Positions 1 to 9,184 of a DNA stretch of 32,059 nucleotides are shown here, one piece after another. Position numbers and translations under genes: made by a program. A model generated the notes under the pieces. The model saw only the letters and a program-made list of their open reading frames with translations. It did not search any database and was not told where the DNA came from. Numbering within the stretch: position 1 is the first letter of the stretch; every line of letters starts with the position of its first letter. Source of the stretch: Nitrospinota bacterium (lineage in GTDB: Bacteria; Nitrospinota_A; UBA7883); the NCBI GenBank assembly GCA_029881335.1, contig JAOUMU010000026.1, positions 1 to 32,059 on the forward strand, written 5' to 3'.

Positions 1-1
1 T

Positions 2-2677
2 ATGCGCTATCCCCTGCAGACGGTGGAAGGAGTCTCCGAAGTGGCCAGCATCGGCGGATTCGTGAAGCAATATCAGGTGGAAGTGGACCCGGATGCCCTG
101 GCCGCCTACAACATCCCCCTTTCCCGTGTGAAAATGGCGATCCAGAGATCCAACAACGATGTCGGCGGCAGGCTGGTGGAGATGGGGGAGACTGAATATA
201 TGGTCCGGGGCCGCGGGTATATCCAATCGATTGAGGACTTGAAAATTGTCCCGATAGGGGTCGACAAGAATGGTACTCCGATCTATCTTGAAAACGTGGC
301 CAATGTACAGCTGGGTCCGGAACTTCGCCGGGGACTCGCCGAACTGAACGGCGAGGGGGAAGTGGCCGGGGGCGTGGTGATCATGCGGTTCGGCGAAAAC
401 GCTCTGGCCACCATAGAGCGGGTGCGCGCAAAGCTGGCCCAGCTCGGGGCAGGGCTTCCAGAAGGTGTGGAAATCGTTCCGGTCTATGATCGAGGTGACC
501 TGATCGAGCGGGCGGTGGATAACCTAAAGGAGAAACTGATCGAGGAATCAGTGGTCGTCTCGCTGATCTGTCTTCTGTTCCTTCTGCACGCCCGTTCGGC
601 GCTGGTGGCCATTCTCACTCTGCCGCTCGGCATTCTGATGGCCTTCCTGGTCATGAATTGGCAGGGGATCAACGCCAATATCATGTCGCTCGGCGGCATC
701 GCCATCGCCATTGGCGCCATGATCGACGGCGCCATCGTCATGATCGAAAACGCTCATAAACACCTGGAAGAGGGAGAACGGCGCAAGGGAGGTCCGCTTA
801 CAATCAATGAGCGCTGGCGGGAGACAGCCCAGGCGTCAAAAGAAGTGGGCCCGGCTCTCTTCTTCAGCCTGCTCATCATCACCGTCTCCTTTCTGCCTGT
901 CTTCACCCTGCAGGCGCAGGAGGGGCGGCTCTTCGCTCCACTGGCCTTCACCAAGACCTACGCCATGGCGGCGGCCGCCTTGCTGGCGGTGACCCTGGTT
1001 CCCGTCTTTATGGGGTATTTCATCCGGGGGAGGATACCGGCGGAGGATTCCAATCCGGTCAACCTTTGGCTCCACGCGATCCACTCCCCCCTGCTTCGGG
1101 TGGCCATAGACTGGCGCAAGGGAACACTTATCGCCGCAACGCTTATTCTCCTCAGTGGCGTTATCCCGGTTTCCAATATCGGTTCGGAATTCATGCCCCC
1201 CTTGGACGAGGGGGACATTCTATATATGCCCACCACTTACCCCGGCATCTCCATTACCAAGGCCAAGGAGTTGCTACAGCAGACCGACAGGATACTGAAA
1301 ACCTTTCCTGAGGTGAGCCATGTCTTCGGCAAAGTGGGCCGGGCCGAGTCCGCCACCGATCCGGCGCCCCTTTCAATGATCGAAACGACTATCCGTCTAA
1401 AGCCTAAAGACGAGTGGCCCGATCCATCAAAAACCACCAAGGAGCTGATGGATCAGATGGACGCGGCCATTCGTTTCCCTGGGCTGGCAAACGCCTGGAC
1501 CATGCCGATCAAGACCAGGATAGATATGCTCTCCACCGGTATCAAAACGCCTATTGGAGTCAAGGTCTCCGGACCAGACCTTGCCGTACTGGAAAAAGTG
1601 GCCGGGGAGATTGAGAGGGCCATGAAAATCCTTCCCGATACCCTCTCCGCTTTCGGCGACAAGGCGGCGGGCGGATATTACCTCGATTTCGATATCAATC
1701 GGCGGGAAGCAGCCCGGTATGGGCTGACCGTTGGCGATGTGCAAGACGTGATAGCCACCGCCATAGGCGGGATGAACATCACCGAAACAGTGGAAGGACT
1801 GGAGCGTTATCCCGTAAACCTGCGATACCCAAGGGGACTTCGGGACAACCTGCAAAACCTGAAGCGAGTACTCGTGCCAACTCCGACCGGGTCACAGATT
1901 CCCCTGTCTCTTGTGGCTGATATCAATCTAAGGCGCGGCCCTCCGGCCATCAAGACGGAAAACGCCCGTCCCAACGCCTGGATCTATGTGGACATCACGA
2001 CATCGGACATTGGAGGCTATGTGACCCGGGCGAAGAAGACCCTTGCCGATAAGGTGAAGCTCCCCCCAGGATATACCATAGAATGGTCGGGGCAGTTTGA
2101 ATATATGGAGAGGGCCGCCCAACGGTTGAAGATCGTGGTTCCGGCCACTCTGCTGATCATCTTTCTGCTCCTCTATTTTAACTTCCAGAACATGACAGAG
2201 CCGCTGGTGGTGATGCTCTCGATCCCTTTCGCCCTTATCGGGGGCTTCTGGCTGGTCTACCTTCTCGGTTACAACCTCTCGGTGGCTGTTGGCGTGGGAT
2301 TTATCGCGCTGGCGGGAGTGTCGGCGGAGATTGGGGTGTTGGTGCTGACCTTCATCGACCAAGCAGTGGAGAAAAAACGGAAAGCGAAAGGCCAGCCGCT
2401 ATCCGCCACAGAGATGCTCGCCGCCGTACATGAGGGAACGTCGCAACGGGTGCGCCCCATTGCCATGACGGCCACGGCTATTATAGCGGGGCTACTGCCC
2501 ATCATGTGGGGGAGTGGAACCGGCTCTGAGGTGATGCGGCGAATAGCGGCGCCAATGGTGGGAGGCATGGTGACCACGACTCTGCTCTGCCTGGTGGCGT
2601 TGCCTGTGATTTACGGATACCTGCTTAACTGGAATGAGAAACGACCCTTCCCGGCAGCCGTGTCGGATGGCGCCTAA
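2..2677 (+). CDS. cusA: Heavy-metal efflux RND transporter, CusA/CzcA family, probable Cu(I)/Ag(I) type (5' end truncated by window)
   Basis: 891 aa ORF; motif AIAIGAMIDGAIVMIENAHKHLE resembles the HME4 (Cu/Ag) signature; TMPIKTRIDMLSTGIKTPIGVKVSG block typical of CusA; neighbouring copper genes. Confidence 0.92.
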   Translation: MRYPLQTVEGVSEVASIGGFVKQYQVEVDPDALAAYNIPLSRVKMAIQRSNNDVGGRLVEMGETEYMVRGRGYIQSIEDLKIVPIGVDKNGTPIYLENVANVQLGPELRRGLAELNGEGEVAGGVVIMRFGENALATIERVRAKLAQLGAGLPEGVEIVPVYDRGDLIERAVDNLKEKLIEESVVVSLICLLFLLHARSALVAILTLPLGILMAFLVMNWQGINANIMSLGGIAIAIGAMIDGAIVMIENAHKHLEEGERRKGGPLTINERWRETAQASKEVGPALFFSLLIITVSFLPVFTLQAQEGRLFAPLAFTKTYAMAAAALLAVTLVPVFMGYFIRGRIPAEDSNPVNLWLHAIHSPLLRVAIDWRKGTLIAATLILLSGVIPVSNIGSEFMPPLDEGDILYMPTTYPGISITKAKELLQQTDRILKTFPEVSHVFGKVGRAESATDPAPLSMIETTIRLKPKDEWPDPSKTTKELMDQMDAAIRFPGLANAWTMPIKTRIDMLSTGIKTPIGVKVSGPDLAVLEKVAGEIERAMKILPDTLSAFGDKAAGGYYLDFDINRREAARYGLTVGDVQDVIATAIGGMNITETVEGLERYPVNLRYPRGLRDNLQNLKRVLVPTPTGSQIPLSLVADINLRRGPPAIKTENARPNAWIYVDITTSDIGGYVTRAKKTLADKVKLPPGYTIEWSGQFEYMERAAQRLKIVVPATLLIIFLLLYFNFQNMTEPLVVMLSIPFALIGGFWLVYLLGYNLSVAVGVGFIALAGVSAEIGVLVLTFIDQAVEKKRKAKGQPLSATEMLAAVHEGTSQRVRPIAMTATAIIAGLLPIMWGSGTGSEVMRRIAAPMVGGMVTTTLLCLVALPVIYGYLLNWNEKRPFPAAVSDGA

Positions 2678-2704
2678 AACATAATTCAGGAAAGGATCAT
2701 TACA

Positions 2705-3205
2705 TTGAATCTACTTAAAACATTATGCGCGGCCCTGCTTATGATGGCCTCCACTTGGGTGGCGCCCACCTGGGTGGCGCCCGCTTTTGCGGCCGACGAG
2801 GAGCATATGCATGGCGATATGCATGGCGGCAGGCATGCCGAAACTGGAATGGGTAAATCTATGGACAGCGAGAATAAGGGCATGCCAGGGATGTTCATGT
2901 CCACCAAGGATATTGATGGTTACACGGTCACGTTCCACGTGATGAAAGCGTCCGCAGGGACAAAGAACGATGGCTCTCACCATCTGATGATAAAAGTGGA
3001 GCAGGGAGGCAGCGCAGTTCCGGGCCTGATCGCGAATTCCAAAGTGATTCACCCGGACGGCAAGGAGGAGTCCAGGAAGCTCATGCAAATGGGGGACTGG
3101 ACGATGGCTGGGTATGACCTGGGGCACGAGGGGAAATACCAGCTGATGGTGTTGTTCAAGACCTCTGAAGGGAAGAAACACTTCGGTGGCGTCTTCTTCC
3201 CGTAA
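2705..3205 (+). CDS. Exported His/Met-rich protein, putative periplasmic metal-binding protein
   Basis: TTG start, 166 aa, signal peptide ending near AFA-ADEEH, then HMHGDMHGGRHAETGMGKSMDSENKGMPGMFM; 27 bp after cusA. Confidence 0.75.
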   Translation: MNLLKTLCAALLMMASTWVAPTWVAPAFAADEEHMHGDMHGGRHAETGMGKSMDSENKGMPGMFMSTKDIDGYTVTFHVMKASAGTKNDGSHHLMIKVEQGGSAVPGLIANSKVIHPDGKEESRKLMQMGDWTMAGYDLGHEGKYQLMVLFKTSEGKKHFGGVFFP

Positions 3206-3479
3206 GAGATGTAGACTGATCGCGACGGGAGATGCGTGAGTTTGTTGTCCTGGGTGTGAGGGGCCCGTTGGCGCCGCCATCTACGTTCTGGCGGTTCTCG
3301 AAAATAAGTGGTTATGAACCTGATATGCACTCTACCAAATCTTTGCGCCGGTAATTGGTTTCAATAGCAGATATGCTTTCAATCCACGATGGTCCATGAT
3401 AGCGTAGCTTAATGGTTTCCAGTCAACAGAACTCGTCTGGAGTCTCGCTGTGTGGACGCCTTTCCTGAGAGTGAGAATA

Positions 3480-3674
3480 ATGAATAGCGCTATGTTATGG
3501 CTGGCGTTGGTGGTCTTCGCCTGGGGTGTGGTGGCGTATGGGCTCACCACCGGAGTTTTACCGAACAAAAGCAACTGGATTCACAAGTCAGATTCGCCTG
3601 GCGGTTTTTGGATATGCATGGCCGCCTGGGTGTCCATGGCGTCATACTCTCTGTATAGATTGATCACTTATTAA
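3480..3674 (+). CDS. Small hydrophobic membrane protein, unknown function
   Basis: Internal ATG at 3480 of ORF 3450..3674; two hydrophobic segments (MLWLALVVFAWGVVAYGL and GGFWICMAAWVSMASYSLY). Confidence 0.5.
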   Translation: MNSAMLWLALVVFAWGVVAYGLTTGVLPNKSNWIHKSDSPGGFWICMAAWVSMASYSLYRLITY

Positions 3675-3725
3675 ATTGATCTATCCTGACATGTCAGGTC
3701 CCTTCCGCCTGATCAATGGACTTCA

Positions 3726-3998
3726 TCAACCTGGCCGGGCGTAGCGGTCTATAAGGCTGAAAATCTCATCGATCTTTTCGTCCCCTTCTCCTTCTTCCAC
3801 GGCGTGTTTGACGCAGGTTTTGATATGCCCTTTCAAAATCTCCATATTCGCCTTTTTCAATAGCGACTGGATGGACAGGATCTGCTTAGAGATATCGACG
3901 CAATAGCGCTCCTCCTCCACCATTCTCACGATGCCGTCCAGTTGTCCGCGGGCTGTCTTCAGCGTCAGCAGCGCCGAGCCCTTCACATCCTGCAACAT
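3726..3998 (-). CDS. csoR: CsoR-family metal-sensing transcriptional repressor
   Basis: 90 aa, LKTARGQLDGIVRMVEEERYCVDISKQI...GHIKTC; Cys-His-Cys ligand pattern of the CsoR/RcnR family. Confidence 0.88.
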   Translation of the reverse strand: MLQDVKGSALLTLKTARGQLDGIVRMVEEERYCVDISKQILSIQSLLKKANMEILKGHIKTCVKHAVEEGEGDEKIDEIFSLIDRYARPG

Positions 3999-4009
3999 GG
4001 CGCCCGCCC

Positions 4010-4228
4010 CTATTCGGCGGAGGCCACTGCGGTGGGAGTGTATCCCGCCTCACTGACCGCGTCTTTCAGGGCGATGTCGGTCACCTGTGGATTTACGGTC
4101 ACCTGAGCCTTCTTTCCTTCCAGGTCCACTTTCACATCACTCACCCCATCCACCTCGGTCAGCGCTTCGGTGACGTGGCGGACGCAGTTGTTGCAAGTCA
4201 TTCCTTCGATCGATATTGTCTTCTTCAT
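4010..4228 (-). CDS. copZ: Heavy-metal-associated domain copper chaperone, CopZ-like
   Basis: MKKTISIEGMTCNNCVRHVTEALTEVDGV; HMA MTCxxC motif; ORF also has an alternative start at 4243. Confidence 0.88.
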   Translation of the reverse strand: MKKTISIEGMTCNNCVRHVTEALTEVDGVSDVKVDLEGKKAQVTVNPQVTDIALKDAVSEAGYTPTAVASAE

Positions 4229-4246
4229 CTCATTTCTCCTCATGGT

Positions 4247-6754
4247 TTAGTTGAATCGTTTCAGTCTCAAGGCGTTTGTCACCACCGATACCGAACTCAT
4301 GCTCATGGCCGCCGCCGCGAAAGCAGGCTGGAGCAGAGGTCCACCGAAGAGGACCAGCGCTCCCGCCGCCACTGGTATCCCCAAGATGTTATAGAAAAAC
4401 GCCCAGAACAGGTTCTGCTTTATATTACGCACCATTGCCCGGCTCAGCCTCACGGCCCGGGCCACTCCGCGCAGGTCGCCAGACATCAGCACTATATCGC
4501 CGGTCTCCATGGCCACGTCTGTTCCGTGCCCCATGGCGATCCCCACATTCGCCCTCGCCAGCGCCGGGGCGTCGTTGATTCCGTCTCCCGCCATGGCCAC
4601 CTTGAGCCCCTGCTCCTGCATCTCGCGCACGATTCGCTCCTTATCTTCGGGCAGAGCCCTGGCAGCCACTTTATCTATCCCCGCATCGGCGGCGATGGCT
4701 TTTGCGGCGCGTTCGGAGTCCCCGGTGATCATCATGGTGGTGATCCCCATCGCCTTCAGCCCCGTGATCGCCTCACGGCTGTTTTGCTTGATCGGGTCCG
4801 CCAATCCCATTATCGCCGCCAACATGCCGTCGACAGCAAGGGCCAGGGGAGTTTGTCCCTTCTCTTCCAGGAGTTCGAGGATCGATTCCGCTGGAGCCAT
4901 ATCAGCGCCTTCCAGTTTCACATAATCAGGTTTGCCCACGATCACTCGCTGACTCTCCACCACACCCTCCACACCGAAGCCTGGAGTGGATTTCACATCC
5001 TCGGCCATGTGCGCATGGATGCCTCGCGTTTGCGCCCCCTTCACCACGGCCCTGGCCAGTGGGTGCTCGGAGCCAGACTCCACCGCCGCAGCCATCCGCC
5101 ACAGCAAGTCTTCATCGAATCCGTTGAGAGGATGGAACGAGACCACCGCCGGATTGCCTTCCGTTATGGTGCCGGTCTTGTCGAACACCACCATGTCCAC
5201 CTGATTCAATATCTCCAGGGCGGCGGCGTCCTTTATCAATATGCCCATCTCCGCTCCACGCCCAGAGCCCACCATTATGGCGGTGGGAGTGGCCAGCCCC
5301 AGCGCGCAGGGGCACGCGATGATCAATACGGAGATGAATATGGTGAGCGCGAAGGTGAAGGGCTGGCCCGACAAGAGCCATGCCCCGGAAGATAGCAGAG
5401 CCACCGCCAGCACCACCGGCACGAAGACGCCGGACACCTGGTCCGCCAGTTTGGCGATAGGCGCCTTGGAGCCTTGAGCGTCCTCTACCAGCTTGATTAT
5501 CCGGGCCAGGGTGGTTTCCGCGCCAACCTTCTCCGCGCGTATCTCTATGGCGCCCTCGCCGTTGATGGTCCCGCCGGTGATCTTCTCCCCCGGTTTCTTG
5601 AACACAGGCATGCTCTCACCCGTCAGCATGGACTCGTCGACCGTGGTCTCTCCCTTCAGCAAAGTCCCATCGGTGGGTATCTTTCCTCCTGGGCGAACAA
5701 GTAACCTGTCACCATGGGCCACATCCTCCAGGGGGATGGTCCTGGTGATTCCGTCTTCTATTAAAGTGGCTTCCGCCGGGGCCAGGGTCATAAGGCGCTT
5801 TATCGCCGAGGAGGCGTTTTTCTTTGCCCTATCCTCCAGGTACTTGCCCAGCAGCACCAGGGCGATGATCAGCCCCGCCGCCTCAAAATACAGATCATGG
5901 ACCATGTGATGGTTCCCGCCGAAGATGGCCACGGTCCCGGTAATTGAATACAGGGCAGCGGCGCCGGTGCCCATGGCAACCAGGGTGTCCATGTTCGGCC
6001 CCCCATGGATGATGGCGTTGTAGCCGGATGTGTAGAACCTGCGACCGGCGAAAAGGATTGGCAAAGTGAGAAGCAACTGGAATAGTGCGAATCGGACAGG
6101 GCTGGTTTCCGGCGCTATAAGGTCCGGCAAAGGCATTCCCGCCATCGAACCCATGGTGACAATACCCAGCGGCACGGCAAACCCCGCAGCCAACGCCAGA
6201 TTGAATATTGGGCGATGGATCAACGGCTCATCCGGCTCCTTTTGGGCGTGGGCGTCCAGCGCCTGGTAGCCTGCCTTCTCTATAGCCTTTTTCAGATCGG
6301 ACAATCTGGCTCTGGACGGATCGTATGTGATGGTGGCCTTTTCCGTGGCCAGGTTCACCGCCGTCTCCACCACACCATCGGTGTTTTTCAGTTGACGCTC
6401 GATCCTGGCCGAGCATGCGGCGCAGGTCATGCCGCCAACAGGGATGACTACCTTGGCCGGGGCAGGTTCGGAAGCGATGTAACCCGCCTTTTCCACTGCA
6501 TGTATCACCATGTCCCTGCTCAGCTCCGGGTCACCTGGGATGACCACCAGCTTTTCGGTCATAAGGTTGACGGTAGCCTTGGCCACGCCGGGGATTTTTT
6601 TCACATGGCGCTCTATGGCGCTGGCACAGGAGGCGCAGGTCATCCCCTGGATGTCGAAGGAGATCTTTTCCATTCCGATTGATGGGGCAGCGGTTGGCGT
6701 CAGATCGTCGCCCGGTTTCAATTCTGAATCCAACAATTTCGCGTCATTGCTCAT
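4247..6754 (-). CDS. copA: Cu(I)-translocating P1B-type ATPase with two N-terminal HMA domains
   Basis: 835 aa; GMTCASC and GMTCAAC HMA motifs, CPCALGLATPTA, DKTGTITEG, GDGINDAPALA. Confidence 0.97.
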   Translation of the reverse strand: MSNDAKLLDSELKPGDDLTPTAAPSIGMEKISFDIQGMTCASCASAIERHVKKIPGVAKATVNLMTEKLVVIPGDPELSRDMVIHAVEKAGYIASEPAPAKVVIPVGGMTCAACSARIERQLKNTDGVVETAVNLATEKATITYDPSRARLSDLKKAIEKAGYQALDAHAQKEPDEPLIHRPIFNLALAAGFAVPLGIVTMGSMAGMPLPDLIAPETSPVRFALFQLLLTLPILFAGRRFYTSGYNAIIHGGPNMDTLVAMGTGAAALYSITGTVAIFGGNHHMVHDLYFEAAGLIIALVLLGKYLEDRAKKNASSAIKRLMTLAPAEATLIEDGITRTIPLEDVAHGDRLLVRPGGKIPTDGTLLKGETTVDESMLTGESMPVFKKPGEKITGGTINGEGAIEIRAEKVGAETTLARIIKLVEDAQGSKAPIAKLADQVSGVFVPVVLAVALLSSGAWLLSGQPFTFALTIFISVLIIACPCALGLATPTAIMVGSGRGAEMGILIKDAAALEILNQVDMVVFDKTGTITEGNPAVVSFHPLNGFDEDLLWRMAAAVESGSEHPLARAVVKGAQTRGIHAHMAEDVKSTPGFGVEGVVESQRVIVGKPDYVKLEGADMAPAESILELLEEKGQTPLALAVDGMLAAIMGLADPIKQNSREAITGLKAMGITTMMITGDSERAAKAIAADAGIDKVAARALPEDKERIVREMQEQGLKVAMAGDGINDAPALARANVGIAMGHGTDVAMETGDIVLMSGDLRGVARAVRLSRAMVRNIKQNLFWAFFYNILGIPVAAGALVLFGGPLLQPAFAAAAMSMSSVSVVTNALRLKRFN

Positions 6755-6808
6755 TGTTCAAACCTCCCAATTCGGCAGATAATCCGAAACATTCATTAAT
6801 GTCTATGG

Positions 6809-6830
6809 CCCCACCCCACCAGGGGAGGGG
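6809..6830. promoter_or_regulatory. Putative CsoR operator: imperfect palindrome CCCCACCCC-ACCA-GGGGAGGGG
   Basis: 9-bp arms with one mismatch; C-tract/G-tract architecture like CsoR/RcnR operators; upstream of copA-copZ-csoR. Confidence 0.6.
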
Positions 6831-6841
6831 ATTTCATCTAC

Positions 6842-6870
6842 AATCTACTCCCTCAGCACGAAATTGTCAA
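6842..6870 (-). promoter_or_regulatory. Putative sigma70-type promoter of copA: TTGACA-N17-TAGATT
   Basis: Minus strand: -35 TTGACA at 6870-6865, 17-nt spacer, -10 TAGATT at 6847-6842; operator lies just downstream. Confidence 0.6.
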
Positions 6871-7090
6871 TTTATGTTTGAAGGTTGTAAGCGATCACTG
6901 TTATCTTCAAATGGAATCAGAGTTAGCTTCAATTGTCTTATGTAACTGTACGTTACTGCTAAACTGATAATTACGCCCCCCTTTTCGCCGGTTTCTCCAC
7001 TTTTCAAAGCGGCTTTCAGGGGCTATTAAGCGCTCCTTTAGCGGCGCGACAATATTTTAGTGTGGCACTGACTAAGGGAGGTTTACAGAT

Positions 7091-7669
7091 TCACCCCCTC
7101 TCCAGCCGGGCCAGGTCCGCCTTGCTGTTGACGTTGATGAATGATTCCAGTTCCGGCTCCACTTGCCGCAATTCATCTTCGCCTATCAGCGTCTTCTCGA
7201 TGGCGCCGCGGAACTCGTCGAACTGGATTGAGACGGCTTTGATCCTGTCGAGATGTTTTTCCACGGCGTTTTTGCGATACACAGCAAAGAGACCCTGCTC
7301 CCGTGCCGCCGTCAATGGGATTACCGCGTCGCCTGAAACGCCGACCGACCGGCGGATGACGAAATCCACCATGGCTGGGGAGGCCAGTGGCATGTCGCAT
7401 GCCAGGAGGAATATCTCGTCGGCGCCGGTATGGTGGAAGGCCGCATGGAGACCGGACAGGGGACCCATCCCCTTTATCACATCGGTGAACACCGGATGGC
7501 CTGAGCCCAAGTATAGCTCCGGATTGTTGGCTATGATAACCACTGAATCAGCCGCCACCGCGGCCTCCAAAGCCCAGGCCACCATTGGCTTTCCGCGGAA
7601 TAGCGCCAGGCCCTTCTCTCCGCCGCCGAACCGTCTGCTGGCGCCCCCTGCCAGCACCGCGGCGATCAT
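7091..7669 (-). CDS. mobA: Molybdenum cofactor guanylyltransferase
   Basis: 192 aa; MIAAVLAGGASRRFGGGEKGLALFRGKPM nucleotidyltransferase motif, MGPLSGLHAA, LLACDMP. Confidence 0.9.
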   Translation of the reverse strand: MIAAVLAGGASRRFGGGEKGLALFRGKPMVAWALEAAVAADSVVIIANNPELYLGSGHPVFTDVIKGMGPLSGLHAAFHHTGADEIFLLACDMPLASPAMVDFVIRRSVGVSGDAVIPLTAAREQGLFAVYRKNAVEKHLDRIKAVSIQFDEFRGAIEKTLIGEDELRQVEPELESFINVNSKADLARLERG

Positions 7670-7697
7670 GGGCGGGGGGAGTTACTTCCGGCACAGG

Positions 7698-8114
7698 TCA
7701 TGGATGCTCCTCCACCCAGTGGCTGCCATCGGTAGTAAATTCTTTTTTCCAGATGGGGACCCGTTTTTTCAGTTCATCGATCATCCATTGGCAGGCGTCG
7801 AAGGCGGGGCCCCGGTGGGAGCCGACCGCTACTATCAGGACTATATTCTCGTTTATCCCGATCTCTCCGGTTCTGTGGATCACCAGACATCCGAGGATGT
7901 CGAACCTGTTCATGGCATCCTTTTCCAGCCGGTCCAGTTCTTTCTCCGCCATGGCCGGGTATGCTTCAAAATCTAGCTTCACCACATCCTTGCCTCTGGA
8001 GAAGTCGCGCACCATTCCCAAAAAGGAGACGACACCACCGGCGCTTTTGTACCTGGAGGCGAGGGACCGGATTTCCGTGCCGATATCGAAATCCTCGTGT
8101 TGAATTCTGGCCAT
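7698..8114 (-). CDS. moaE: Molybdopterin synthase catalytic subunit
   Basis: 138 aa; GGVVSFLGMVRDFSRGKDVVKLDFEAYPAMAEKEL; HRTGEIGINENIVLIVAVGSHRGPAFDACQWMIDELKKRVPIWKKE. Confidence 0.93.
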   Translation of the reverse strand: MARIQHEDFDIGTEIRSLASRYKSAGGVVSFLGMVRDFSRGKDVVKLDFEAYPAMAEKELDRLEKDAMNRFDILGCLVIHRTGEIGINENIVLIVAVGSHRGPAFDACQWMIDELKKRVPIWKKEFTTDGSHWVEEHP

Positions 8115-8226
8115 GAGAGGTCTCCGATGTTAATTGTCTATTGGAGGATTATCGCCGCAACGGGGGCGGATTGTAAGAGATAATTCCGGCGGCGCGAGAA
8201 GGGAGAGGAGAGGGTGGTGGCGCCCC

Positions 8227-9180
8227 TTATATCTTCGCCCTCTTGCCTGCGCCACTGGCCACGGCCCGGCTGAGATTTTCCTTTTCCCGGCGGGACCATA
8301 TCATGACCACGGGGCTGGCCACGTAGATGGATGAATATGTGCCTATCAGGATGCCAATGGTAAGAGCGAAGGCGAAATCGTGGATCACCTCGCCACCCAG
8401 GAAGAAGAGGGCCAGCAAGGTGAGCAGCGTGGCTCCGGAAGTGAGAATAGTGCGGCTCAGTGTCTGGTTGATGGATAGATTCAGCATTTCCTTAAGAGGC
8501 ATTCCGCGGCGTAGGCGCAGGTTCTCCCTTACTCGGTCGAACACGACTATGGTGTCGTTGAGTGAATAACCGATAACCGTCAGGATAGCCGCCAACACTG
8601 TGAGGGTAAACTCCTTGTCCAACACGGAGAAGGCGCCGACAGCGATAATGGCGTCATGGGCCGTAGCCACGATAGCGGCCACACCGAATTTGAACTCGAA
8701 CCGCAAAGTTATGTAGATCAAAATGCCAATAATGGAATAGAAGATGGCCAGCATCGCTTTTTCTTTCAGGTCCGCGCCTACTTTCGGGCCCACCACTTCC
8801 ACACGCTCCACGGTAAAGCCCTTGCCGTATTTCTCGCGCAAGACCCTCTCCACTATCATGGCGGTGGTCTCCTGGTCGGAGGCGGTTTCTTCCGCCTTGG
8901 CCAGGTTCATCAATATCTCCTCCGGCCTGCCAAACTCCTGGATGGAAAAATCCCCCAGATCCAGCCGATTCACCAGGGAGCGCAGCTCTCCCAGGTCCGC
9001 AGGCTTGGCGAACTTGAGCTGCATCAAGGTTCCGCCTTTAAAGTCGACCCCATATTTCAAGCCTCCATGGTAGACCATGGAGCCGATGGAGGTGAGTATC
9101 AGGGTGGCGGAGATGGCGGCGCATATGGCCCAGGCGCCAAGAAAGTCGATTTTTGTATTTGGTGGTATCAGTCTGAACAT
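8227..9180 (-). CDS. secF: Protein translocase subunit SecF
   Basis: 317 aa; FKGGTLMQLKF, YSLNDTIVVFDRVREN, next to secD. Confidence 0.96.
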   Translation of the reverse strand: MFRLIPPNTKIDFLGAWAICAAISATLILTSIGSMVYHGGLKYGVDFKGGTLMQLKFAKPADLGELRSLVNRLDLGDFSIQEFGRPEEILMNLAKAEETASDQETTAMIVERVLREKYGKGFTVERVEVVGPKVGADLKEKAMLAIFYSIIGILIYITLRFEFKFGVAAIVATAHDAIIAVGAFSVLDKEFTLTVLAAILTVIGYSLNDTIVVFDRVRENLRLRRGMPLKEMLNLSINQTLSRTILTSGATLLTLLALFFLGGEVIHDFAFALTIGILIGTYSSIYVASPVVMIWSRREKENLSRAVASGAGKRAKI

Positions 9181-9184
9181 TGTT

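Noticed and set aside
4175-5395. 406-aa plus-strand ORF antisense to copA
   Set aside because: Lies entirely opposite csoR-copZ-copA coding sequence; His/Arg/Gly-rich shadow composition with no domain; the copA frame has all P-type ATPase motifs.
7062-7976. 304-aa plus-strand ORF across mobA/moaE
   Set aside because: Crosses two clear minus-strand genes; composition typical of an antisense shadow frame.
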